DNA of 64,000 nucleotides from Leptolyngbya sp. KIOST-1 (GTDB lineage: Bacteria > Cyanobacteriota > Cyanobacteriia > Phormidesmidales > Phormidesmidaceae): assembly GCF_000763385.1 (NCBI RefSeq), contig NZ_JQFA01000004.1, positions 930,001 to 994,000 on the forward strand. Reading direction: 5' to 3'. The position numbers and the translations under genes are program-made. The notes below the pieces were generated by a model, which was not told the origin of the DNA, ran no database searches, and worked only from the letters and a program-made list of their open reading frames with translations. The stretch's first letter is position 1. Each line of letters opens with the position of its first letter. Of the stretch, positions 32,693 to 41,302 are shown piece after piece.

Positions 32693-33811
32693 ATGCTCAA
32701 CGCTCTCCTACCATCAAGCGTCATCTTCCCCGCTCAGGTCACAGGCGGGGTCGGCATCATCGACGACAGCGTGCAGCAACTGGAGGCCGTGCAGCAGGCC
32801 TGGGATGCCCGCTGGGAGGATATCTTCGCCTCCAGCAGCGGGCTATACCTTGGCATCAATCAGTTTGCCTCCATCATTCTGGTCGGTGCATTCCTCTTCT
32901 TTGCCGTGGGCTGGGTGAAAGAAGCCATCGAACGGGGCATCTTCCCGGCTCTGCCCAACGTGCTCTGGGTTCTGACCATCGCGGTACTGCTCTTTAACAA
33001 TGGAGCCTTGCTGGGGTCCGCTACCCTCGGCATCCGCAACCTGATCAATGCCCAAACCCAGACGGTGCTTCAGGTGCAGGTGGGTGAAGTGTCGATGCTC
33101 GAAGCTCTCAACGATGTGATTCTGTCCCAGCAGGCCAAAGCCGTGATTCAGCAGGAGTACGCCACCTGCGATGCCCAAACCGGGCAGGCTCAGGTGGATT
33201 GTTTTGTTCGTGCCGGAGAACGCGCCCAGCAGCGGCTGGAGCAGGAATACCGTTCCCGAGGCTTCTGGAGTGCCGGACTGCAACGGCTCTGGAGTCGAGT
33301 GCAGCAGATCAGCCAGCAGGTCGAGCAGGTCTACCAGTCTGGCGAGGCTCCTATTGGGGGCAATCCCCTGGCTGACATTCTGGTGGGAACTGTGCTGCAA
33401 ACCAGTAGCCAAGCGCTGGCGGAGCAGTTCCTCAAGGGCTGGCAGTGGGCCTTTGCCAATCTGATCGAAATGGCGATGCTGTTGACCGGGTTGATTGGCC
33501 CGATTGCGGTCGCGGGTTCCGTCGTGCCCCTCCAGGGTCGTCCGCTGTGGTCCTGGCTGGTGGGCTTTTTCAGCCTGGGGATGGCTAAGTTTTCCTACAA
33601 CGTCATCGTCGGTTTGGCGGCAACGGTGGTCGTGGCTGCCGATGCCCAGACCTCTAGCGACTTTGGCTTTCTGCTACTGATCTCTATCCTGGCTCCGGTG
33701 TTGGCCCTGGCTATTGCTGGGGGTGCCGGGATGGCGGTCTTTCGTGGTGTTTCCGGTGGGGTGACCCGACTGATTGCGGTCGGCACCTCTGCTATTCCCA
33801 TTCCGAGGTAA
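32693..33811 (+). CDS. VirB6/TrbL-like polytopic T4SS channel protein
   Basis: A 372-aa protein with membrane segments near its N-terminus (FASIILVGAFLFFAVGWV, NVLWVLTIAVLLFNNGALL) and several more after residue ~250 (MLLTGLIGPIAVAGSVV, FSYNVIVGLAATVVVAA, LLLISILAPVLALAIAGG). A soluble, coiled region with Cys (ATCDAQTGQAQVDCFV) lies in between. This fits VirB6/TrbL inner-membrane channel proteins. It starts 5 bp after the previous gene. Confidence 0.7.
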   Translation: MLNALLPSSVIFPAQVTGGVGIIDDSVQQLEAVQQAWDARWEDIFASSSGLYLGINQFASIILVGAFLFFAVGWVKEAIERGIFPALPNVLWVLTIAVLLFNNGALLGSATLGIRNLINAQTQTVLQVQVGEVSMLEALNDVILSQQAKAVIQQEYATCDAQTGQAQVDCFVRAGERAQQRLEQEYRSRGFWSAGLQRLWSRVQQISQQVEQVYQSGEAPIGGNPLADILVGTVLQTSSQALAEQFLKGWQWAFANLIEMAMLLTGLIGPIAVAGSVVPLQGRPLWSWLVGFFSLGMAKFSYNVIVGLAATVVVAADAQTSSDFGFLLLISILAPVLALAIAGGAGMAVFRGVSGGVTRLIAVGTSAIPIPR

Positions 33812-33814
33812 GTG

Positions 33815-34561
33815 ATGGAACTGCTTGAACTCAGCCGTAAGGTGAAACGGCCTCGTATCCATTCGAGCGACATTCTGCCCCTGGCCTTTGCGGGGCTGTC
33901 GGTAGGGGTGATGATCTTCGCGCTATCCCTGCTCTGGCTCGCAGTCTCAGTGTCGCGGCTGGCCAACCAGAAGCCGCCGACTCTGGTGCAGCAGGTGGAT
34001 GGTCGCGCCTTCTCGGTGCGACCTGCTGACTACCGCCACCGGGAACCCGAGGTAATCCGCCAGGTGGTTTCGACCTGGGCGGTGATGACGTTCACCTGGG
34101 GTAAGCTGCCGGGTGAAGGGGAGAGAGCTGCTGATGAGGGGGTTCAGGTCACGGGGCGAAATCGAGTTTCAAAAGCGGCCTGGGAAGCCTCATTCCTGCT
34201 GGCCCCTGACTTCCGCGATGCCTTCCTCCAAACGCTGGCCACCGAAGTGATACCCGAGGGTGTCTTTGACGGGCAGGTGTCAGCGGTCTTGATTCCCCAG
34301 CACATTTCTCCGCCCCAAGCGATTGGTGAAGGGCACTGGCAGGTGGATCTGGTGGCGACCCGAGTGGTGTTTGAAGCCAGCAACCCGGCGGGGACAACCC
34401 TAACCTTCAACCGTCGGTTGACTGTGCGGGCCGTTGAGCCCACCGACAAGCCCCTGATTCCCGATGCCTCGGAATATCAAACCATTGCCTACCGGCTGCT
34501 GGAAAGCGGGGTGCAGATTGAAGCGATTCGACCCATTCAACCGGAGGATGTCAGCCGATGA
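33815..34561 (+). CDS. VirB8-like T4SS protein
   Basis: A 248-aa bitopic protein with one N-terminal membrane helix (LPLAFAGLSVGVMIFALSLL) and a periplasmic domain of ~190 residues, the layout of VirB8/TraE. The periplasmic part reads as alternating helices and strands (VTGRNRVSKAAWEASFLLAP, then WQVDLVATRVVFEA). A GTG directly before the ATG is an alternative start. The stop overlaps the next start by 4 bp. Confidence 0.65.
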   Translation: MELLELSRKVKRPRIHSSDILPLAFAGLSVGVMIFALSLLWLAVSVSRLANQKPPTLVQQVDGRAFSVRPADYRHREPEVIRQVVSTWAVMTFTWGKLPGEGERAADEGVQVTGRNRVSKAAWEASFLLAPDFRDAFLQTLATEVIPEGVFDGQVSAVLIPQHISPPQAIGEGHWQVDLVATRVVFEASNPAGTTLTFNRRLTVRAVEPTDKPLIPDASEYQTIAYRLLESGVQIEAIRPIQPEDVSR

Positions 34562-36153
34562 GTTCCCTCCCAGAACCTAACCTAGAGATGCTGCGCACCA
34601 TGATGGGCGCACCGGATCTCGCAGAACCGCTGGTGGCCGAAGAGGCTTTCACAGAACCTGTGCAGTCTGAGCGGCCCCTGTGGAAGCTGCCGGTGCCGAA
34701 GCTGGTGCTGATTGGTTCAGCCCTGGTGCCCGTCTTTGCCCTGGCGGGTGTTTTCATCGCAGGCAGCCGCCAGGGCGATACGCCCGGTAAAACGACAACT
34801 ACAGCCGAACCAAATTCAACGGAAGCTCAGCCTCAGACGGTGGAAGCTGAACTGGAAGAAGCCAGAGCAGAGATTGCTGCCCTTAAAGCGCAGATGGCGC
34901 TGGAAGATCAGTCGGTAGTGCAGACGACTACTTCAGGTGAACCACCTCGTCCGGTTACGACGCCTGCACCGCCGTCTCCTTCGTCTGTTTCAGCACCAGC
35001 CAGGTCAACCTCTCAACCCGTCGCATCAGCCCCACCGCCCACCATTTCAGCAAGACCTGCCTCCCCGGCTGTCAGCTACCCAGCACCGACACGTCACCTG
35101 CAACCCGCCACGACAACTACTCCTGTCACCTCTCGCCCATCAGCGAATCCTGCTGCGTCAGCGCCATCGGCTGAACCTGATATTGATCCGGCTGAACGCT
35201 GGCAGCAGCTGGCTCAGGTCGGTAGCTACGGGAGTTTGCCTCTGCCCGAGGAATCCGCTGAACCTGCCTCAGTGCCGGAGCCTATCACTCAAGCGCAATT
35301 TGCCTATGCCACTACTCTCCCTCCGGCACCCGCTCCCGTCAGTCCGCCAGAATCCACAACGACAGGGGAAATGCCAGAGTTTTCAACGGCTGAACCTCCT
35401 GACCTCCAGCCTATAGAAGCATTGGATGAAGGCTCAGTGGCAGCCATTGATGATGAAGCACCCACTTATCCAGACATCCTGGCAGCTGAAGAAGCTCGGA
35501 TTCTCCAGCCAGCCCCGCCAGCATCTTTAGTAGCAGGAACTCAATCCAGTGGCTCTCTGGTAACACCCGTCATCCTCGATAGCACCGCTGAGGGCAACAA
35601 TCTATTGGTCGTACTTTCAGAACCGTTAGTCGATAGCCAGGGCCAGGTAGCCATTCCAGCTGGGGGCGAACTGGTCGTACAGGTGGAAGCGGTTTCAGAT
35701 AACGGGCTGGTGCAGCTCTCTGCCACCCAGGTGATCTGGAGCGACCAGGGCCAGGCTCGCGAACTAATGCTGCCCCAGGGCGTGATCCAGATCCGTGGTC
35801 AGGGCGGCGCACCGCTCCAAGCTGAAGCTTATAACGACATTGGCCCCGGCATTGCGGTTATGGACGCTGGACAGTTTGCCCTGGGCTCCATCCGTCGCGC
35901 CAGTGAACTCTACACCCGCCCCAATACTCGGGTTGAAACCGGCAGTAGCACGACCGTTGTAACCACAGAAAATCCGGCTCCGAATGTGTTGGCCGGGGTA
36001 CTGGAAGGGGGCACCGACGCCATCCTCGACACCATTACTGAGCGCAACCAGCGGGCAATTGAGGAGCTGGAGCAGCGACCCCGCATTGCTTACATTGAGG
36101 CCGGTCGGCCTGTGCAGGTGTTTGTGAATCAATCAATGCAGATGCCGATTTGA
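34558..36153 (+). CDS. VirB10/TrbI-family T4SS protein
   Basis: A 531-aa protein: cytoplasmic tail, one membrane helix near residues 45-70 (PKLVLIGSALVPVFALAGVF), a coiled segment, a long Pro/Ser/Thr/Ala-rich linker (~residues 120-310), and a C-terminal VirB10/TrbI beta-barrel domain (LVTPVILDSTAEGNNLLVVL, then VAIPAGGELVVQV and YIEAGRPVQVFVNQ). VirB10 spans both membranes and links the ATPases to the outer-membrane pore. Position after the VirB8-like gene fits. Confidence 0.85.
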   Translation: MSSLPEPNLEMLRTMMGAPDLAEPLVAEEAFTEPVQSERPLWKLPVPKLVLIGSALVPVFALAGVFIAGSRQGDTPGKTTTTAEPNSTEAQPQTVEAELEEARAEIAALKAQMALEDQSVVQTTTSGEPPRPVTTPAPPSPSSVSAPARSTSQPVASAPPPTISARPASPAVSYPAPTRHLQPATTTTPVTSRPSANPAASAPSAEPDIDPAERWQQLAQVGSYGSLPLPEESAEPASVPEPITQAQFAYATTLPPAPAPVSPPESTTTGEMPEFSTAEPPDLQPIEALDEGSVAAIDDEAPTYPDILAAEEARILQPAPPASLVAGTQSSGSLVTPVILDSTAEGNNLLVVLSEPLVDSQGQVAIPAGGELVVQVEAVSDNGLVQLSATQVIWSDQGQARELMLPQGVIQIRGQGGAPLQAEAYNDIGPGIAVMDAGQFALGSIRRASELYTRPNTRVETGSSTTVVTTENPAPNVLAGVLEGGTDAILDTITERNQRAIEELEQRPRIAYIEAGRPVQVFVNQSMQMPI

Positions 36154-36163
36154 GGGTAGCTCA

Positions 36164-36880
36164 ATGATTCGATCTTGGAAAACGTTAGCCCTGTCGTTGG
36201 CTTTGGTGGTGGCCTCTGGCCCAGCCTGGGCACAGGCCACCCGCACCATTTCTAATCGGGCCGCTCGGGGAGATCACGCCCCGGTCGCGGTTGAGATTCA
36301 TCCGGGTCACGGGGTCACGCTCAACTTTCGCCCGGTGGGAGCGGTTGTCCGCCGGGCTTGGTTGGATGATCCCTCTGAGGTGACGCTGGATTTTGACGAC
36401 ACTCGCTGCGCAGCAGTAGCGGCACCGGGAGAGTGCGCCGCCACGGTGATTCACCTGCGGCGGATTCAACCCCTGGCGTTTCCAGGGTTACCTGCCACAG
36501 CGACAACGACATTAACGGTCGTGACCGAGCGCGACCTCTATACCTTTCAACTGGCCTTTCCGAATACCGGCGCACCAGCCTACAGCATTCTAGCCATTCA
36601 ACCGGATGCTCCATCGCCCTATGCCAGCGCCATTTTGACGACACAGATCGCTAGCCCTACTGGGGTGCAATGGGTCGAGCGAGGACTACTCGAAGCTCAA
36701 CACCGCAATCTGGTGGTCACTGGTGATCCGCTCTGGGAACGCATTCAAGCTCTGCTAGAGCGACTTAGGCAGGGCCGACCTTTGAGGGAAGCCGCGCAAA
36801 ATGCTGGGGTATCCGAAGCTCTAGTGGTGCGACTGGCGGAGTTAGGCCGACCGGATTCTGGAATCACCCAAGGGAGATAA
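36164..36880 (+). CDS. VirB9/TraK-like periplasmic T4SS protein
   Basis: A 238-aa secreted protein with a clear signal peptide (TLALSLALVVASGPAWAQA). The mature domain is beta-rich and typical of VirB9/TrbG/TraK N-terminal domains: VEIHPGHGVTLNFRPVG, AWLDDPSEVTLDFDD, VIHLRRIQPLAFPGL, TLTVVTERDLYTFQL. These proteins build the outer-membrane core complex with VirB10. The last ~70 residues are helical and lack the usual second VirB9 beta domain, so TraK-like is an equal possibility. Confidence 0.68.
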   Translation: MIRSWKTLALSLALVVASGPAWAQATRTISNRAARGDHAPVAVEIHPGHGVTLNFRPVGAVVRRAWLDDPSEVTLDFDDTRCAAVAAPGECAATVIHLRRIQPLAFPGLPATATTTLTVVTERDLYTFQLAFPNTGAPAYSILAIQPDAPSPYASAILTTQIASPTGVQWVERGLLEAQHRNLVVTGDPLWERIQALLERLRQGRPLREAAQNAGVSEALVVRLAELGRPDSGITQGR

Positions 36881-36883
36881 CCC

Positions 36884-38728
36884 ATGAATAAACGATTTCG
36901 ACGACGTCTTCAACGTTTGGGCCTGGTAGTCCTCGGCCTGATCACAGCCAGTTTGGTTTGGTTTAAGCCAGCGCCTCAAGCGGCGACAGAACCCTGGATT
37001 CCTACGGTGCCGGTGCAGTGGGATAAACAGTATGCGCGAGTCCCTGACTGGTCACAACTGACCTTTGCCAACCTGCCGCCGCTGCTGTCTGGCGGAGCCG
37101 TTGATATACCCGACGATCTGGTCAGCAGTCTGGGCTACGACCCGTCTCGCATTTGGCAGGCCGGGCAGTCGGTGGCTGAGGTGCTCAAGCTGGGCGATTT
37201 TCAAACCAGCCTATATCCTCAGTTGTTCAACCTCCAGACCCTGGCCCAGTTCGCCCAGCTCGATCTGAACCAGGTGGCATTAGTTGCCTTTGAACTGGTC
37301 GGCTGGCAGCGGGTTGAGGATTTGGTCGCGACTATTCCGGGGTTAGGCAACCTGCGGCTAGACCAGGTGCCGCCCCTGGAAGCGCTGATCTCCCAAGCGC
37401 TGCCGGTGTCGAGTCTTCGAGGACTCAGTGGGAATGATCTGTCCCTTGCTAACCTGCTGGCGGAGTTTCCAGATCTGGGCCAACTGAGCCTGGGGCAACT
37501 GGGTAGTCAGCTCAACTCGTTTGCCCTGAGCGATATTCCGGGCATCACCGGCATTTCCTTACAAAACTTTCGCAACTGGGGCAATAGCACCATCAGCGGG
37601 GTGCCGGGGCTGGCCTCGGTACCGTTGGATCAGATGCCCAATCCCCTTTCTGGGGCTGGGGCGATTGGTCAGATCGATATGGTCTACGGCCAGGTGGAAA
37701 CCCAGCGGCAGGCGACAATTTCAGGCAGCAAACAGGCCGGGTTTCAGGTGCCTTGTGAGGAGTCCTGCGCCCATGTGGAATTTGCCGGAACCCCAGACCT
37801 GCATGGCAAGCAGTGGATCTCAGGCCAGGTGCAGCAGGTGCCAGGGGGTGAAGGGTTTCTATCGTTTGTGAATGGGGGCCAGGAGCCCACCGGACGACAT
37901 CCCTTTGGCGATGCGTTTAAAGTAGCGCTTTGGGATGTGGATGAATCCTCGGGCACGGTCAGCACGGCCCTGTTTTTCCGCATGTGTCAGCGGGGAGGAT
38001 TCTTGACCCCAGATCTGGGTTGTACACCCTACTTCATTGGGCCAGTGCCCTTTATGACCTACCAAGAAACCGACTTCATGCTGGTGGGGGCGTTAGAAGG
38101 TGGAAGTGGGGGGCAAGCGGCTTCGAGCCTGCCCGTGGTATCAGCGTCTCCTGAAACCTTGGGGCAGTCAGTTGCGCAACAAGCACAACCGCAAGCAGGG
38201 GATTTAACAAGACTACAACCCTGTGGATCAAGCAAGGACGGGCTTGATTTAGGAGCACTTTCAACCGCAATTTCCGCCCTCAGCCGCTATCCCACCGCTA
38301 TTGGCCCCTATGGCTGCGATACCCAGGGCCACTGCGGTCGTCGCTTAGGCCAGTACCCCCTGATGAGCTATCAGCCACAGGTGCAGGCGATGATTGCGGC
38401 GCAGCCAGGAGGGCAGGAGTTTCTCAAGCGGGTCGAGTCGGGGGCTGAGATCAACGCCAATGAAGTTGAGCGATTCTTACCGACAGCGACTCAAACTCAT
38501 CTGGTAAAGGAATCCTTGCAGGCTATTGCTGAACAGTTCCAGAGCGAGGGGGTATCAAATGCTGCCTTGATTGAGCGAGTTGGCCAGCACTACTTTGGTG
38601 GCCCAGGGGTGCCGACCGAAGGCACGGTGGCTGATATTCAGGGCCAGGTCTTTCTCAACCCACAAACCGCTTCGTTGAGCCAGGCCTATGGCCAGGTCCA
38701 GGGCTGTTTGGCACAGAGAGGTAGCTGA
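36884..38728 (+). CDS. secreted repeat-containing protein of the transfer operon
   Basis: A 614-aa protein, exported or anchored by an N-terminal hydrophobic helix (LGLVVLGLITASLVWF). Residues ~151-262 contain about five degenerate 22-residue repeats beginning [I/V/F]P-G/D-L (IPGLGNLRL at 151, FPDLGQLSL at 195, IPGITGISL at 218, VPGLASVPL at 240). A central part has paired Cys (VPCEESCAHVEF), and the C-terminal ~150 residues have further Cys (YGCDTQGHCGRR). I do not recognise the family. Its place between VirB9-like and VirD4 genes suggests an extracytoplasmic transfer component such as an adhesin or pore accessory. Confidence 0.72.
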   Translation: MNKRFRRRLQRLGLVVLGLITASLVWFKPAPQAATEPWIPTVPVQWDKQYARVPDWSQLTFANLPPLLSGGAVDIPDDLVSSLGYDPSRIWQAGQSVAEVLKLGDFQTSLYPQLFNLQTLAQFAQLDLNQVALVAFELVGWQRVEDLVATIPGLGNLRLDQVPPLEALISQALPVSSLRGLSGNDLSLANLLAEFPDLGQLSLGQLGSQLNSFALSDIPGITGISLQNFRNWGNSTISGVPGLASVPLDQMPNPLSGAGAIGQIDMVYGQVETQRQATISGSKQAGFQVPCEESCAHVEFAGTPDLHGKQWISGQVQQVPGGEGFLSFVNGGQEPTGRHPFGDAFKVALWDVDESSGTVSTALFFRMCQRGGFLTPDLGCTPYFIGPVPFMTYQETDFMLVGALEGGSGGQAASSLPVVSASPETLGQSVAQQAQPQAGDLTRLQPCGSSKDGLDLGALSTAISALSRYPTAIGPYGCDTQGHCGRRLGQYPLMSYQPQVQAMIAAQPGGQEFLKRVESGAEINANEVERFLPTATQTHLVKESLQAIAEQFQSEGVSNAALIERVGQHYFGGPGVPTEGTVADIQGQVFLNPQTASLSQAYGQVQGCLAQRGS

Positions 38729-38730
38729 AG

Positions 38731-39252
38731 ATGAAACAACATATCTTCCCGCTTTTTGCTCTGGTCTTGCTCCTGGTTTTAGCAGTCTGGCTCTGGCCTC
38801 GGCCATCTCAGACCGACTGGCGCTTAGCCAAAGAGGTGGCTCCTTTGCCGCTACTGAGCCAAATGCTGCAAGACAACTTGAGCACTACTTCCCCGGCAGA
38901 TCCAGGTCGGATGCAGATGTGGAAGGTGCAGGTCGCAGGCCAACGGCACCCCCTTTATCTGGTGGATTCTCGGATTGAGGGCATGGAAATGCAGCCCCTC
39001 TGTGGGGCGATTGGCTGTGCGTTTTTTGGCTATATCCCTTACTACGGTGGCTTTCGGCGGGTGCTAGCCACCTATCTCAATCCCCATGTACCGCCAGGGC
39101 AGAGCCTGATTGAGCCGACGACAACTATGGAGCGTGGCCTACCCCGACTGATGGTGAATCAGTTAGGCACTGAAGGCCTCCAGCAATACACCCTGGGCTT
39201 CAACGGTGAAGTCTACGAAATTCAGCAAATTGACACCCTGGCAGGATCATGA
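38731..39252 (+). CDS. hypothetical membrane-anchored protein in transfer operon
   Basis: A 173-aa protein with an N-terminal hydrophobic helix (IFPLFALVLLLVLAVWLWP) and an extracytoplasmic domain with one Cys pair (PLCGAIGCAFFGYIPYYGGF). No cleavage site is obvious. It starts 2 bp after the previous gene, and its stop overlaps the coupling-protein start by 4 bp. Not recognised; a periplasmic accessory is likely. Confidence 0.68.
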   Translation: MKQHIFPLFALVLLLVLAVWLWPRPSQTDWRLAKEVAPLPLLSQMLQDNLSTTSPADPGRMQMWKVQVAGQRHPLYLVDSRIEGMEMQPLCGAIGCAFFGYIPYYGGFRRVLATYLNPHVPPGQSLIEPTTTMERGLPRLMVNQLGTEGLQQYTLGFNGEVYEIQQIDTLAGS

Positions 39253-40970
39253 CAGCCTCCTCTCAACCCCAACGCCCCCTGGATCTAAGCATTCTGCGGG
39301 ACACGGCCCAACCTTTCCTGGACTCCGGCATGGGTACCCTGCTGCTTGGCCTGGTAGTGCTGTGGGTGGGGATGAGTCTGTTTGGCAATAGCACCAACAA
39401 GAACAAACTGGCGACGGGGCGCTTTGCGGGGAAGGCTGAACGGCGACGGGCGAAGGCTCTGGGGCGTAAGCAGCAGAAGCAGAAGCATCCGGCCAAAGTA
39501 CCGCTCAAAGCTGGAGATCTCGATATCCCTCAGGCTCAGCAAAGCATTGTGGTGGCGGGAGCCCCGGACTCCGGGAAAACCTACAGCATCATTGATCCGG
39601 CGATTCGTTCGGCGATCGCCCAGGGGTTTTCTATAGTGGTCTACGATTTTAAGGGCAGTCAGCTCGCCGCCCATGCCGCTTGGGCTGCCAGTCAAGGCTA
39701 TCAGGTCGATGTGTTCGCCCCCGGCCAACCCTACACCGGCATCTGCAACCCGCTCGATTTCCTCGAAGATGAAACCGATGCCCTGATGGCATCACAGCTC
39801 GCGGCAGTACTGCAAAAGAATACCCAGCGGGACGGTGGCTACCGGGATAACGACTTTTTCAACAGTGCTGGTACCAATCTAGTCGAGGCGGTGATGCTGC
39901 TCGCCAAGCGCACGCCCTACCCTGACCTGCTGATGGCGAGCAAAATCTTGAACCTCTCCCACCTGCCGGGACGTATTCGACAGGCCGGGGAGTCGGGATG
40001 GATTCCGCCCTGGACGATGGAGAGTTTTAGCCAGCTGATTGCCTCTGAGGAGGCTGATAAGCAAATTGCCGGGATTGTCGCCACCGCCCAGCGCACGTTC
40101 AAAACCTTCACGGGCAAGCAGTTGGTCTCCAGCTTCTGTGGCAAGACCACCATTCCGCTCGATATGACGGGAAAGCGGATTCTGTTCTTGCAGGTGGATA
40201 TCCAGAAACGCGATGCCGTGAGTCCTCTCCTTGCAGCTATCCTCCACCTGATCGTCACCCGCAACTTTGCTCGACCTCGATCTGAACCGTTGGTGATCGC
40301 CCTTGATGAGTTGCCGACGCTCTACCTGCCAGATCTGCCCAAGTGGATTAACGAGTTTCGCTCTTACGGGTTTGTGGGGCTGCTGGGCTACCAGAACTTT
40401 GCCCAACTCCAGCACATCTACGGGCGCGATCTCTCTAGAGCCCTATTTGCCGCCTGTGGTACCAAGGTGTTCTTCAACCCCAAAGACCGGGAGACGGCCC
40501 AGGAGTTCTCGGGCTACCTGGGCGAAAAGGACGTGCGGATTTACACCCGCTCCCGCAGTCAGGGGCGCTATGGCAGCAACAGCCGTTCTGAGCAGTGTCA
40601 GCGGGTGCCGCTGATGACGGCGGATCAGATTTTGAAGCTGGATCAGGGGGAATGCGTGTTTATCAATCCCGCCTATCGGGGCGGTGGGGAGGCGTCGGTG
40701 CCGCTACGGGTGCGGGTGAAGGTGACTAAGCAGGAGCAGAAAATCCAGGAGCGCAGTGAAGCACTGTGGCACAGCACCGTGCAGCCAAAACTTATTGCCC
40801 GTTGTCAACAGCAGCAGACGCTGAGCGATCTGGACGTGGAGAACCGATCGCGTAAGGAAATGGCTGAACGATTGTTTCCAGTATCAGTCAATCAGGAGAA
40901 AGCCTTTTCAGGATCATTTGCCGATTCCGATATTACTGACGAAGAGTTTGATGAGGCGTATCGACAATGA
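39249..40970 (+). CDS. VirD4/TraG-type coupling protein
   Basis: A 573-aa ATPase with one N-terminal membrane segment (GMGTLLLGLVVLWVGMSLFG). Walker A GAPDSGKT is at residues 104-111 and Walker B (VIALDELPTLYLPDLP) is near 350-353, followed by GFVGLLGYQNFAQLQHIYG and the C-terminal ATPase motifs. It has the features of type IV coupling proteins, which bring the relaxase-DNA complex to the secretion channel. A single membrane segment, not two, is a small departure from VirD4. Confidence 0.88.
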   Translation: MTASSQPQRPLDLSILRDTAQPFLDSGMGTLLLGLVVLWVGMSLFGNSTNKNKLATGRFAGKAERRRAKALGRKQQKQKHPAKVPLKAGDLDIPQAQQSIVVAGAPDSGKTYSIIDPAIRSAIAQGFSIVVYDFKGSQLAAHAAWAASQGYQVDVFAPGQPYTGICNPLDFLEDETDALMASQLAAVLQKNTQRDGGYRDNDFFNSAGTNLVEAVMLLAKRTPYPDLLMASKILNLSHLPGRIRQAGESGWIPPWTMESFSQLIASEEADKQIAGIVATAQRTFKTFTGKQLVSSFCGKTTIPLDMTGKRILFLQVDIQKRDAVSPLLAAILHLIVTRNFARPRSEPLVIALDELPTLYLPDLPKWINEFRSYGFVGLLGYQNFAQLQHIYGRDLSRALFAACGTKVFFNPKDRETAQEFSGYLGEKDVRIYTRSRSQGRYGSNSRSEQCQRVPLMTADQILKLDQGECVFINPAYRGGGEASVPLRVRVKVTKQEQKIQERSEALWHSTVQPKLIARCQQQQTLSDLDVENRSRKEMAERLFPVSVNQEKAFSGSFADSDITDEEFDEAYRQ

Positions 40971-41302
40971 AGCACGACTTAACAACCTGGGATTTATCTT
41001 CAGACACAGCGACTTATCTGGGCCAGCATCCCGAACAACTCTCAGCCTTGGCTGAAGCCAAAGCGCTGCCGCCTTTGCCACCAGGGTATGTGCCTGAGGT
41101 GATAGAAGTCCTGTTTGACGATGTGCCCTACCTCCGCTCAGTTGGCGGGGCATTGATCTTTGCCAGAGACTGCTTACCTGACTACCAGCCGGGCTGTGTG
41201 GAATACCGCCTGGATGATCAGCTGGCCTTTTTCCAAATCGGCAGCGAGGTGGTGATTGATCGGTTAGGTGGTCTGGCGCTGGTGCAAGGGAGGGTGGCAT
41301 GA
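40967..41302 (+). CDS. hypothetical protein following coupling protein
   Basis: A 111-aa soluble protein with no recognised domain. It overlaps both neighbours by 4 bp, so it belongs to the transfer operon. The part LDDQLAFFQIGSEVVIDRLG has the strand pattern of a small beta-rich domain and may be related to the repeated unit of the next protein. Function unknown. Confidence 0.65.
   Translation: MKHDLTTWDLSSDTATYLGQHPEQLSALAEAKALPPLPPGYVPEVIEVLFDDVPYLRSVGGALIFARDCLPDYQPGCVEYRLDDQLAFFQIGSEVVIDRLGGLALVQGRVA

Noticed and set aside
38688-38978. 96-aa frame overlapping the start of the 173-aa transfer-operon protein
   Set aside because: The annotated frame has a clear membrane helix and operon-like start and stop spacing; the other frame does not.
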